Positions 35,247 to 44,477 of a stretch of 64,000 bases of DNA are shown one piece after another. The notes below the pieces were generated by a model. The model was not told where the DNA came from. It made no database searches and saw nothing but the letters and a program-made list of their open reading frames with translations. Origin of the DNA: Fuerstiella sp. (GTDB lineage: Bacteria; Planctomycetota; Planctomycetia; Planctomycetales; Planctomycetaceae); assembly GCA_029245955.1 (NCBI GenBank), contig JAQWOH010000019.1, positions 186,001-250,000 of the forward strand, read 5' to 3'. Position 1 is the first letter of the stretch. Every line of letters begins with the position of its first letter. Position numbers and translations under genes: made by a program.

Positions 35247-36896
35247 TCAGTTTACAGGCGGAGGAAACAACGCGTTCAACTGCTCGATCGTGAGCTTACC
35301 TTTCGGCTGTTCCAGTTCGATCGGATTGTAGCTCTCATCGGCTTTGACCTTTTCAAGGGTCGCCTTCAGCCGGTGAACGATTTCCGGATGTTTGAGGTAG
35401 AGATTGTTGGCTTCCCCAAGGTCTTCTTCCATGTTGTAGAGCTGTGCGGGAGGGGCGTCAGGCTTGGGAGTCGGCCATGGCTGTTTGCGTCGGAATTCTC
35501 CATAGCCACAATTCCCCTGACCGTCGATGAGCTTCCACTTGCCGGAGCGAATCGAGATGGCTCCCGTTCCGCCGCTGGAGAGAACAACGGGACGCTCGGG
35601 ATGCGGGAGCTTCTTCCCGAGCAATGCCGGCAGCACATCGCAGCTGTCCGGTCCCGCACCAGCCGGCAGTTCCTTACCGACGATCGCGGCAACTGTTGCC
35701 AGCATATCGGTTGTCGAAACAATCTCGCTGGAGCGCGTGCCCGGTTTGATTTTGCTCGGCCACTTCGCCAGGAACGGCACGCGGATGCCACCTTCGACCA
35801 GATCGCCCTTGCCGCCTCGCAGAATTGGGCCATTGGGCTGATGCCCGTTGAAGTTGCGAGTGTATCCCCCGTTGTCGCTGGTAAAGATGACCAGCGTGTT
35901 CTCGGTGAGGGTAAGCCTGTCGAGCGTGTCGAGGATCATACCGACGGACCAGTCCAGTTCCTGAACCACGTCGCCATAGTTCCCGGCCTGACTTGTTCCT
36001 TTGAAGCGAGCGTTCGGCCAGTGCGAGTTCCCTTTAACAACGCGGGACCCAATATGCGGATGGCTCGGCGGGTAGTACAGGAAGAACGGCTTCTGCTCCT
36101 TGGCGAACCCTTCCAGTTGTGAGACCAGATTGTCGGCGAACTTGTCGATCAATTCTTCGTCCGTCCAACGGGCTCCCTCGCCGCCTTCCATCTTTCCAAA
36201 GTTCCGTGATTGGAGCATTGCAATAGGGCTGTCTTTGCGGAGACCGGCCACGCGGTAGTTCTCGACAAACACGTACGGCGGAAAGCTGTTGGCCACGGGG
36301 ATGACGTAGGAATAGTCGAACCCGTTCTCTCGCGGGCCGGGCTTAAGTCCACCATTCCAGTTCGGCCCGCTTCCACGAGTGTCCCAGTAATTCGGCGGGG
36401 CGTCTCCGCGATTCTTTTCAAAGCCCTCTTCGCGACCGTAGCCAAGATGCCACTTGCCAACAATCGACGTCGCGTAGCCCGCCGACTTCAGAAACGAAGC
36501 AATCGTCACCCGATCTTCTTCAATCAGCAGCGGAGCGTTTGTGCTGAGCGCGCTGTACTTACACCACGATCGCCAGGCATGTCGTCCTGTCATCAGTCCA
36601 TAGCGAGTCGGCGTACAGGTCGAAGCTCCACAGTGCCCGTCGGTGAACAGGATGCCTTCCTTAGCCAGCCGATCGATATTGGGCGTTTTGATCAGCGTCG
36701 CGCCGTAACACCCGAGATCGCCGTACCCCATGTCGTCGGCGAGGATAAAAACGATGTTAGGGGAGGTCCGAGCCGCAATCGAGCCGGAGGTTCCACCCGG
36801 CGGTGTCGCGAAGACGTCGATCGGCAGGAAACACAGAAACAGCAAGGCGGCTTCTGCACTCAAAGGAATCAAGCTGGATGGTCGTCCGATTGTCAT
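35247..36896 (-). CDS. Exported sulfatase 1 (formylglycine type)
   Basis: The 549-residue protein has a signal peptide (residues 9-30), metal ligands in ILADDMGYGD (Asp54, Asp55), the maturation motif CTPTR with Cys94 converted to formylglycine, GKWHLG with the catalytic Lys, and SDNGG with the late Asp and Asn ligands. These define family S1 type I sulfatases that cleave sulfate esters in a calcium-dependent way. The substrate class is not readable from sequence alone. It is 54 bases upstream of the LamG/sialidase gene and 32 bases downstream of another sulfatase, so it is part of the same operon-like run. Confidence 0.9.
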   Translation of the reverse strand: MTIGRPSSLIPLSAEAALLFLCFLPIDVFATPPGGTSGSIAARTSPNIVFILADDMGYGDLGCYGATLIKTPNIDRLAKEGILFTDGHCGASTCTPTRYGLMTGRHAWRSWCKYSALSTNAPLLIEEDRVTIASFLKSAGYATSIVGKWHLGYGREEGFEKNRGDAPPNYWDTRGSGPNWNGGLKPGPRENGFDYSYVIPVANSFPPYVFVENYRVAGLRKDSPIAMLQSRNFGKMEGGEGARWTDEELIDKFADNLVSQLEGFAKEQKPFFLYYPPSHPHIGSRVVKGNSHWPNARFKGTSQAGNYGDVVQELDWSVGMILDTLDRLTLTENTLVIFTSDNGGYTRNFNGHQPNGPILRGGKGDLVEGGIRVPFLAKWPSKIKPGTRSSEIVSTTDMLATVAAIVGKELPAGAGPDSCDVLPALLGKKLPHPERPVVLSSGGTGAISIRSGKWKLIDGQGNCGYGEFRRKQPWPTPKPDAPPAQLYNMEEDLGEANNLYLKHPEIVHRLKATLEKVKADESYNPIELEQPKGKLTIEQLNALFPPPVN

Positions 36897-36928
36897 TTCT
36901 ATTTCTCGAATGTCGAGTTGGTCAGTTC

Positions 36929-38719
36929 TTATCGACTCCGGACATCGCGGGTCGATGGAAGCCGGCCCTGCGGCGACGAATCCAGTTGCTTTGGCATTTG
37001 CCGTTGTTTCCTGCGTTCCTCTCGCTGTTTCTTTCGCTGTTCGCGGCTCAGCATTTCGACCGGAGGTTTAGACGTGTCCACGTCGATGACTTCAAATCCC
37101 CTTTTGACCACCTTCAGGCCGGCCAGTTTCGCCACGAAAGGCTCGACCTGTTCGATCGGCACCAAATCGGGACCGGGAACGAATTCGCCGAATGGTCTCG
37201 CCTGAGAATTCAGTTCCTCGGCAAGAATTGATTTCAACTCGGCGAGTTGCCCGGCGTGTTGTGGACTGCGGGCAAGGTTGCTCATCTCCATCGGATCGTT
37301 GGTGAGGTGGTAGAACTGATCAGACTCAAGGAAATGCGGCCGCCGGCCAAGGTGGTTGGACAGGTTCTTGTCATTACCGATATAGGCAAGAGCGCGGGGC
37401 AGGCGTCGCAGATCGGCGGACTGAATCCGTCGGAACTGCTCCGCGTCATAGCGGATCGCGAGATACTTCCAATTCCGTGTCCTGACCGCCCGGGCATTGC
37501 CAAGTTCGAAGTAGAGGTGGTCGTGAATCGCCTGTTTCGGGTCGGAGAACAGAGGACGCAGACTGGTTCCGTCCAGACGATATTCCACAGGCTTGTCGAC
37601 CCCGGCGACATCCAGAAACGTCGGCACGAAATCGGTGGTTTGGATCAGGCTGGAACTGACCGATCCCGCGGGGATTCTTTTCGGCCAGCGCATGATGCAG
37701 GGCACATTGGTGCCGTTGTGATCATGCAGCGAGAACTTGCCGTTCGTACCATGGTCGGAGACAAAGACAAAAAGCGTGTTGTCGGCAATCCCGAGCTCAT
37801 CAAGTTTGTCGAGGAGCGCTCCGACAGTAGCATCCATCCAGGTGAAGCCGGTGGTGCCCGGATCGAACCCGGCTTTCTCGACCTGGCGTTTGATTTCGTC
37901 GCGCGATGCCATAACGTCTGGAAGCGTGTTGAGTTTTCCGGCACCGGAAACCAGTGGGTGTGCCATCGATTCGTTCCATTGCCGGCCGCCACCGTGCATC
38001 AACGTCGTTGTGTAGTGCAGATAGAATGGCTCGCTCTTGTGCGTCTCGATAAATTCCAGCGCTGCTTCGAGAGTCCACTCCGGATTGTGTCGCGGATAGG
38101 CGCCATGGACGTTGCCCCAATACACATTCTTTGTCCACGAAAAGCCGCGATCCATGACCCATTGCCGAAACCATTGTTCGTTCTGCTGCCAGCCGGCAAT
38201 CACCGCCGGGTCATTCGGATCCATCACGCCGTTTTTCTTCGAGACATCGTAGAGTCCGTAACGGGCGAATTCCGCGGGTTCCTTCAGATGAGGTCCCACG
38301 TGAATTTTGCCCACCAGTCCGGTCACGTAACCGCTCATGCGCAGCACGTTGCCGATGTTCATGTTGTCTTCCTCAAGACCAACGTTGAACGCAGGCTTTG
38401 CGAACGTGTTTCGCGGAAATTCGGCGAGATACGGTTCGAAATACGAGTTCCCGGGGAAGCGACCGGTCAGCAGTGTGTACCGAGATGGAGTGCAGACGGT
38501 TGATGGCACATGGGCATGATCAAAACGCATCCCTTCCCGTGCGAGGCGGTCGAGGTTCGGAGTGAACACGTCGCCGCCGTAACATGAAATATCTTCCTGA
38601 TTCTGGTCGTCCGTGACAAAGAGAATGATGTTGGGGCGTTCCGCACGCGCGGCCCCATGAACAGAGACGGCAACCAGAAGAAATATTGAGCACAGTATAT
38701 TTGTCGTCACGTTCTTCAT
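36929..38719 (-). CDS. Exported sulfatase 2
   Basis: The 596-residue protein has a signal peptide (residues 6-26), FVTDDQNQED with ligands Asp37 and Asp38, and CTPSR with formylglycine Cys76. A VGKIHVGPH block stands in place of GKWHLG, and SDHGTNGK replaces the usual SDNGG. The His in SDHG is common in the subgroup with this N-terminus. The C-terminus is a basic, charged tail (SREQRKKQREERRKQRQ), perhaps a cell-wall or polysaccharide contact. It is not a close copy of the neighbouring sulfatases, which suggests a distinct sulfate position or sugar. Confidence 0.88.
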   Translation of the reverse strand: MKNVTTNILCSIFLLVAVSVHGAARAERPNIILFVTDDQNQEDISCYGGDVFTPNLDRLAREGMRFDHAHVPSTVCTPSRYTLLTGRFPGNSYFEPYLAEFPRNTFAKPAFNVGLEEDNMNIGNVLRMSGYVTGLVGKIHVGPHLKEPAEFARYGLYDVSKKNGVMDPNDPAVIAGWQQNEQWFRQWVMDRGFSWTKNVYWGNVHGAYPRHNPEWTLEAALEFIETHKSEPFYLHYTTTLMHGGGRQWNESMAHPLVSGAGKLNTLPDVMASRDEIKRQVEKAGFDPGTTGFTWMDATVGALLDKLDELGIADNTLFVFVSDHGTNGKFSLHDHNGTNVPCIMRWPKRIPAGSVSSSLIQTTDFVPTFLDVAGVDKPVEYRLDGTSLRPLFSDPKQAIHDHLYFELGNARAVRTRNWKYLAIRYDAEQFRRIQSADLRRLPRALAYIGNDKNLSNHLGRRPHFLESDQFYHLTNDPMEMSNLARSPQHAGQLAELKSILAEELNSQARPFGEFVPGPDLVPIEQVEPFVAKLAGLKVVKRGFEVIDVDTSKPPVEMLSREQRKKQREERRKQRQMPKQLDSSPQGRLPSTRDVRSR

Positions 38720-38758
38720 GATTGTTTGATTCCGGGAGCAACAGAAGAGTTGATCGAC

Positions 38759-40378
38759 TTACTTGTCCCATACAAAGGCTGGTGGTCGAAACGCTTTCAC
38801 AACACGATCATTACTCAGATGAGGTCCCGGTGTGGATCGACCATCCCGGATGACCTTTTGGTAGTCCGCCAGCATCTGTTTCACTTTGTCTGAATGACCT
38901 GCAGAGAGATCCTGTGTTTCACCCGGATCGCGATTGAGGTTGAACAGTTGGACAAAGGCCGGGTTTTCCAGCTCTTTGTGATTCACCAGTTTCCGACCAA
39001 ACGCTTCCATCGCAATATGCCAGGCATCCTCGGATTTCGGTTCACTGAAAAAGGCGCCGGAACTTCCGCTACCTGGCCCCAGAATCAGCTTCCAGTCGCC
39101 ACTGCGAAATGCATCAGAACGTGTTCCACGAGTGACGAGGGTGTCTCGACATCGGGTGGCCGACCCTTTCAACACCGTCAGAAAGCTCACCGAATCGGGA
39201 GCCCGCATCGGAGACACTTCAAGACCCGCAATGTCTGCCCAGGTTGCCATCAGATCATTCAGCCCAACCAGCGCATCAGTCACGCTTCCCGGCTTCACGA
39301 CGCCAGGCCAGACGGCGGCGAAAGGTACGCGAAGGCCACCCTCGAAGGCAGAGAATTTGTATCCCCGCCACGGGCCGTTTGAATAGTGCCCGTCTTTCTG
39401 CATCTCCTGCATCTGGTTGGCGGTCGCCTCGCGCCTGCGGCCCGAATAATGACCAGGGCCGTGATCAGATGAGACCATGATCACCGTGTCTTCATCGACT
39501 CCGGCATCACGAAGATGGTCACGGATTCGTCCGATACAGGCATCAGTGTTCATGACAAAATCGCCATAGATACCAATGCGGCTTTTTCCCTCAAACTCAG
39601 CTTCCGGCGAACTCGGGGTATGGGGAGCGGTCAAAGCGACGTACAGAAAGAATGGTTGTTCTTCCTGTGCCCTGGTATTGATAAATCTTCCCGCTTCCTG
39701 ACAAAACATCGAAAGCACTTCGGTGTCCCGAAAATCTTCGGCGGCCGGCCCCACCCGATTAAAGGCACTCCAGCCTTTCTGCGCAGTGATATTTCCCTGC
39801 CACTGCTTTCCACGGATGAACGCATAGGGAAACATGTCCAGCGAGCCGGGAAGAAAGAAACAACTTTCAAAACCGTAGTCTTCAGGTCCAATCTGAATTG
39901 GCATTGTGAAATCGGTATTCGTGGGGCCCTGAATCCGTCCGTCCCGCGTCGTCATTCTCGTGCCAAGATGCCATTTGCCAACATAGCCCGTGGAGTAACC
40001 GCCGGACTGAAACATTTTCCCCAGCGTATACTGACTGGTTGGAAATCGCAGCCCGGTAAATCCCCAGGGTCCGCCCTGCTCAGCTTTACCAAACCGGAAG
40101 GCATAGCGGCCCGTCATGATCGAGGTGCGGCTGGGAACACATACGGAATCGGTCACGTGAGCATCCGTGAATTTCATTCCATCTGCACAGAGCCGGTCGA
40201 AATGAGGAGTATCAACATTGCACTTATCACCACCAAATGCTTTGATATCTCCATATCCGAGATCGTCGGCAAGGATGAACACGATATTTGGCCGACCCGG
40301 TTTCTCGGCACTGCAGGCCGTTTCCGCACATAGAAACCACAACGCTGCCACCAGGTGCCATGTCTTACATCTATTCAT
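38759..40378 (-). CDS. Exported sulfatase 3
   Basis: The 539-residue protein has a signal peptide (residues 8-23), ILADDLGYGD (Asp38, Asp39), and CVPSR with formylglycine Cys80. GKWHLGTR follows, and later SSDHGPGHY carries the late metal ligands. Its long middle insertion (residues 145-200, rich in aromatic and Gly residues) resembles arylsulfatase A-like enzymes. It is 39 bases from sulfatase 2 and 163 bases from sulfatase 4, the widest gap between sulfatase genes in this run. Confidence 0.9.
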   Translation of the reverse strand: MNRCKTWHLVAALWFLCAETACSAEKPGRPNIVFILADDLGYGDIKAFGGDKCNVDTPHFDRLCADGMKFTDAHVTDSVCVPSRTSIMTGRYAFRFGKAEQGGPWGFTGLRFPTSQYTLGKMFQSGGYSTGYVGKWHLGTRMTTRDGRIQGPTNTDFTMPIQIGPEDYGFESCFFLPGSLDMFPYAFIRGKQWQGNITAQKGWSAFNRVGPAAEDFRDTEVLSMFCQEAGRFINTRAQEEQPFFLYVALTAPHTPSSPEAEFEGKSRIGIYGDFVMNTDACIGRIRDHLRDAGVDEDTVIMVSSDHGPGHYSGRRREATANQMQEMQKDGHYSNGPWRGYKFSAFEGGLRVPFAAVWPGVVKPGSVTDALVGLNDLMATWADIAGLEVSPMRAPDSVSFLTVLKGSATRCRDTLVTRGTRSDAFRSGDWKLILGPGSGSSGAFFSEPKSEDAWHIAMEAFGRKLVNHKELENPAFVQLFNLNRDPGETQDLSAGHSDKVKQMLADYQKVIRDGRSTPGPHLSNDRVVKAFRPPAFVWDK

Positions 40379-40541
40379 GCTCTTGATGCCTCTATCGATT
40401 TCTGACTTGCTGAATCAGGAGTAGGTATACCGACCGCTTCTTCAGCATAGACCAATGTTTGTGCTTTGCGATGCAGACTCAGGTGATTCACCGGTGGAAG
40501 CAGGATTCGTCCAGTTGCGGGCCTGAGGAAAAGGCGAAAGA

Positions 40542-41975
40542 CTACTTTCGGCCTTTCTTGCTTGCCCTCAACGCCTGGGTCCGGCCCTCCCTGCTTACGG
40601 TGGACAGACGCGTCTTCGCGAGTCGCGCCAGTGTGGCGTCAAACTGTTCCTTGATGGCGCGCTCCGGTTCTGAAAGTGCAGAGTCCGAAAGTTTTTCTCC
40701 ATCAAACGGACCTTGGTAGCGAGTCAGCCTGGCAGCGCTACCGTCGGTTTTTGCAAGCAGTGAATACTGCTTGTTGCGAACCATGACCTGTCCCCGGTAC
40801 CAGATGTAGAGCCAGTCCTTCCTGCGTGCACGCGAATTGTCCTGAAGTACGGGGACAATGCTCGAACCATCGCCCGGATAATTCGCCGGCAACTCGGCAC
40901 CAGTGACCTCACAGAGCGTTGGCATCACATCACAGAACTCAACCAGATCATCAACGACTCGTCCGGGCTGCTTAATTCCCGCTGGCCAACTGGCAATCAT
41001 CGGCACACGCGTTCCCGTGTCGGTCATTGAGCCTTTGCCGCCGACAACCTTCGTGCCGTTCCACGGGGTCACAATTGGTTTGTCGGTGCCGTTGTCGCCG
41101 GTGAAAAGCAGGAGCGTATTGTCGCGGATGCCCGAATTATCAAGCTGTGTCACAACCTGCCCGACCAGCTTGTCGGCATAGGCGACCATGTCGCGGAAAT
41201 GTCGTTGCGGATCGTTACGATCGCCCTTATAGGTGGTCGAACCGAGTCGCTTCGGATCCCAGTCGCTCGAATCCGGCGTTGGATCGAAGGGGCAGTGGGT
41301 CAGTATCATCGGATAATAAACAAGAAATGGTTTTTCGCGGTTATCGTGGATGAAGTCGCAGACAAAGTCGGTACAGACCTGTGGCCCGTATTCGCCATCG
41401 ACGTATTCCTTTTCCGTGGCGTTGAATTCCAGCTGCGGATTAACGAAGCGTCGATCAAACGTCTTACCGTCCTGTTTCGACCGCCCGCTGCGTGTATGCT
41501 GCCATAGACAGGACTGCTCGAACCCAAAATGCTGCGGCGAGTCTTTCTGTTTACCCAGCTGCCACTTTCCAGCGATGCATGTTGCGTAGCCGGCTGCCTT
41601 CAACTGGTGGGCAAACGTTGTCTGCCCGCGATCAAGCATGCCGAACTTGATGTAGTTCCGGACGTTATATTGCCCGGTCATGATCTTCGCTCGCGACGGC
41701 GTGCAGAGGGGATTCGAAAAACAGTTGGTGAAACGAACGCCCTGGACGGCCAGCCTATCCAGATTTGGCGACTTGCAGGATTCGCTGCCGTTGACTGACA
41801 GGGCTTCATAGCCCATATCATCCGCCATGATCAGCACGACATTGGGGCGACTGTCCGCTCCGGCTACCGAATCTACGGCCGCAGCAGGCATCACGAGAAT
41901 CAATAATAATGTGATTCCTGCGGTCGCCCGAAAGGCCAGTAACATGCCCCTATTCAACAGCATGGTACGATTCAT
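40542..41975 (-). CDS. Exported sulfatase 4
   Basis: The 477-residue protein has a signal peptide (residues 10-33), IMADDMGYEA (Asp52, Asp53), and CTPSR with formylglycine Cys91. AGKWQLGKQ replaces GKWHLG, with His changed to Gln, and FTGDNGT carries the late ligands. The His to Gln change is frequent in this compact subgroup, so activity is not ruled out. The C-terminus ends in a basic tail. The stop is followed by 163 bases before sulfatase 3; I see no strong terminator there. Confidence 0.88.
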   Translation of the reverse strand: MNRTMLLNRGMLLAFRATAGITLLLILVMPAAAVDSVAGADSRPNVVLIMADDMGYEALSVNGSESCKSPNLDRLAVQGVRFTNCFSNPLCTPSRAKIMTGQYNVRNYIKFGMLDRGQTTFAHQLKAAGYATCIAGKWQLGKQKDSPQHFGFEQSCLWQHTRSGRSKQDGKTFDRRFVNPQLEFNATEKEYVDGEYGPQVCTDFVCDFIHDNREKPFLVYYPMILTHCPFDPTPDSSDWDPKRLGSTTYKGDRNDPQRHFRDMVAYADKLVGQVVTQLDNSGIRDNTLLLFTGDNGTDKPIVTPWNGTKVVGGKGSMTDTGTRVPMIASWPAGIKQPGRVVDDLVEFCDVMPTLCEVTGAELPANYPGDGSSIVPVLQDNSRARRKDWLYIWYRGQVMVRNKQYSLLAKTDGSAARLTRYQGPFDGEKLSDSALSEPERAIKEQFDATLARLAKTRLSTVSREGRTQALRASKKGRK

Positions 41976-41993
41976 TCTATGTCCCCCGCCTAA

Positions 41994-44477
41994 TTAATCT
42001 GTTAACACGTCCAGCTCGCCGATCGCAGCAATGGACTGGCCACCCGCCGAGACCGCGTCCGTCACGGCCAGTTTGATAAAACGCCGGCCCGTCGGCTCCG
42101 TGAATTTGATTTCGTTTCGGACTGTAGCGTTGGCTCCAAATCTGCCATTCGCCACTGAATTTGACCATGTCCGGCCGTCGTTAGAAACCGAAACCTTATA
42201 ACTGAGGACTCGTCCGTTCGGTTTTGTGCGCGGGATGTAGGCCAGTCCGGCGATCGGTTTGTCGGCCGGAACCTGAAGAACGACGAAGTGGGGTCGCTCG
42301 GCGAACTCCGGCTTGAACCGCGTGTGCCAGAATGTGGCGGGATCGCCGTCCAGCATGTGGTCCGGCTCGTGGCCGGGATGGAAGCTGCTCACTTCAACGA
42401 TCTTTCCGCCAATCGCTTTCAGTGTAGATGGTTCAGATCGCTTGCGTTTCCGGTTTCCTGGCTGCGGCGTCACTCGCGATGCGGGTTTCGCGACGAAGGG
42501 CTTTTTCTGGACAGCGATTAACGGACTCTTCGGTGAACCGGACGCTCCCATGCCCCAACGGAAGTAAAGTTGCTGGCCAGTGATCGCCCGGTAAGCGCGT
42601 TCGAAGGGTTTGTTCTGCCCGCCATAACGTCCCGACGGTTTGAACTTTCTCATGGCGACCGCCAGAGGTTCGATCGCGGACGCTAGCTGCTCGTTCGCAT
42701 CCGGCGGCTGGGAGTCGAGGATGTTGCCGACTCTCACCTGGACATCGGTGTTGGGATGTGCCATTTCGGCGAGCACAACTGGCAGGGCTCTTTTGTAGTA
42801 ACCCAGGTTGAACAATCCTTCGGCAGCAAGCAGACGCACGTCGATCGATTCATCAGTGAGCGATTTGTTGAGGCTCGGCAGAATCTCCGCGACCACTTCG
42901 CTTTCGGCGGTTTGTGTGATGACCATCAAGCCGAGCACAGCCCAGTAGCGAACCCACGGGTCTGCATCCGCACTGCGGGTCTTCAGCTCCGCGAGAGCAA
43001 ACTCTCCCTGGAGCTGCAGGTTGGCTGTTTCGAGAATCCGTTCGTAGTTTTCGATCTCCTGACCGACTGCCCAGAGAGATCGCCCCTTCGCCCGCTTGTA
43101 AAGCTCGCGTTCTTCGACGAGGGCGAGGTCCCGCGTCTCGATCATCCAGTCGTAAAGACGCTGACGCATCTGTTTCAGCACATCTGCGTAAGCGGGATCG
43201 CCCGCGAGGTTATGCACCATTTCCGGATCATTTTCCGAATCGTAGAGCTGCTCGACGGCTTTGAATCGCTGGGCGTATTCGGCCTGCGGCCCTTTCAGTT
43301 TTCCGGCGAGAGCCAGTTGCTGGAAGCGGTCGTATATGGGCGCTTCCCACTGGTAGGTCTCGTACGGGGCGTACGGACGATGAGGGTAGAAATGCCGCAT
43401 GTAACGATACCGTTTGTCTCGAATCGAACGAACGAACTGCGTGCGCGTATCGAGTCGGTTTCGTACGGCAACGAGGAACTCACGTTCTTGCGCGTCGCCT
43501 TTGCAAAGCAGCGCACGGCCCTGCATATGGTCCGGCGGCTTGATACCAGCGAACGTTAATACCGAGGGCGCCATGTCCATCAGGCAGACAAGGTCATCAA
43601 CGACAGCTCCTGGTTTGGCGGGTGCAAGGTGCTGGTACTTCGCAGGAAAGCGAACGATCAGCGGCACATGGGTGCCCTGTTCCCAGGCAGTGTGTTTACC
43701 ACGAGGCATGCCGACACCGTGGTCCGCCCAGACGATAATGATGGTGTCGTCCCAAAGACCGTCTTCCTTGAGTGCTGCAAAAACCTCTCCGGCGCGGTAA
43801 TCAACCTGAGTGACGGCGTCATAGTAGCGGGCCCAGGCTTTGCGAAAGACAGGGTCATCAGGATGGTACGACGGAATGGGCGCCCTGGCAGGATCGTGGA
43901 AGTCACTCGGCCGCAGTCGATTCAGTCGTGCCTTGACGACGACGTCTTCCGAAGTCTTGGTGACACTGGAGTGACATTCACCAAAATCGACCTTTGAGAA
44001 AAACAGCTGACTTTTATCCGGCCGACTGCGCCACGGCGTGTCACCGCCTTTCTTTCCCTGCCTGTCATACTTCATGCCGACAATGTTGTAGTCGCCTTTG
44101 TGATTTGTCGTGTAGTAACCCGCGTCGCTCATGAGGTTAGGAACGAACTTAAGAATCGCGGGGGCCGGGACTCCTCCACTGCGATGATGCATCGTGCCGA
44201 TGGTGCTGGGATACATGCCCGTGACGATACTGGAGCGTGATACCGAGCAGACAGGCGCCACAGCATGAGCATTTATATATCGAATCCCTTCCTCGGCCAG
44301 CTTGTCGAAGTTTGGCGTCTTCGCATATGTATCGCCATAACAGCTCATCATCGGCGTGATATCTTCGAGAGCGATGTACAGGATGTTGGGGCGATCGGAT
44401 TGCTCGGCGCCATGCGCGTTGGAAGCGCACAGCAAGGCGACGGCGGAATAGACGACTAAGGTCGTATCGTTCTTCAT
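41994..44477 (-). CDS. Exported sulfatase 5 with HEAT-like repeats and a C-terminal discoidin-type domain
   Basis: The 827-residue protein has a signal peptide (residues 8-23). IALEDITPM supplies Glu-Asp where DD is usual, as in heparan N-sulfatase-like enzymes. The maturation motif is CSVSR (Cys77), with Val where Pro, Ala or Ser is expected. VWADHGVGMPRGK carries the later ligands. HEAT-like helical repeats (about 500-625: WAVLGLMVI, LLAAEGLFNLGYY) follow, and a C-terminal F5/8 type C (discoidin) domain (about 685-825) probably binds glycan. The gene overlaps the truncated sulfatase by an ATGA, so expression is coupled. Formylglycine formation from CSVSR is the main doubt. Confidence 0.85.
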   Translation of the reverse strand: MKNDTTLVVYSAVALLCASNAHGAEQSDRPNILYIALEDITPMMSCYGDTYAKTPNFDKLAEEGIRYINAHAVAPVCSVSRSSIVTGMYPSTIGTMHHRSGGVPAPAILKFVPNLMSDAGYYTTNHKGDYNIVGMKYDRQGKKGGDTPWRSRPDKSQLFFSKVDFGECHSSVTKTSEDVVVKARLNRLRPSDFHDPARAPIPSYHPDDPVFRKAWARYYDAVTQVDYRAGEVFAALKEDGLWDDTIIIVWADHGVGMPRGKHTAWEQGTHVPLIVRFPAKYQHLAPAKPGAVVDDLVCLMDMAPSVLTFAGIKPPDHMQGRALLCKGDAQEREFLVAVRNRLDTRTQFVRSIRDKRYRYMRHFYPHRPYAPYETYQWEAPIYDRFQQLALAGKLKGPQAEYAQRFKAVEQLYDSENDPEMVHNLAGDPAYADVLKQMRQRLYDWMIETRDLALVEERELYKRAKGRSLWAVGQEIENYERILETANLQLQGEFALAELKTRSADADPWVRYWAVLGLMVITQTAESEVVAEILPSLNKSLTDESIDVRLLAAEGLFNLGYYKRALPVVLAEMAHPNTDVQVRVGNILDSQPPDANEQLASAIEPLAVAMRKFKPSGRYGGQNKPFERAYRAITGQQLYFRWGMGASGSPKSPLIAVQKKPFVAKPASRVTPQPGNRKRKRSEPSTLKAIGGKIVEVSSFHPGHEPDHMLDGDPATFWHTRFKPEFAERPHFVVLQVPADKPIAGLAYIPRTKPNGRVLSYKVSVSNDGRTWSNSVANGRFGANATVRNEIKFTEPTGRRFIKLAVTDAVSAGGQSIAAIGELDVLTD

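Noticed and set aside
37247-38503. A 418-codon open frame on the plus strand opposite sulfatase 2
   Set aside because: It lies entirely antisense to a well-supported sulfatase with signal peptide, maturation motif and metal ligands; it has no domain or ribosome-binding site of its own. The same applies to long plus-strand frames at 25110-26084, 35196-36122 and 44780-45694.
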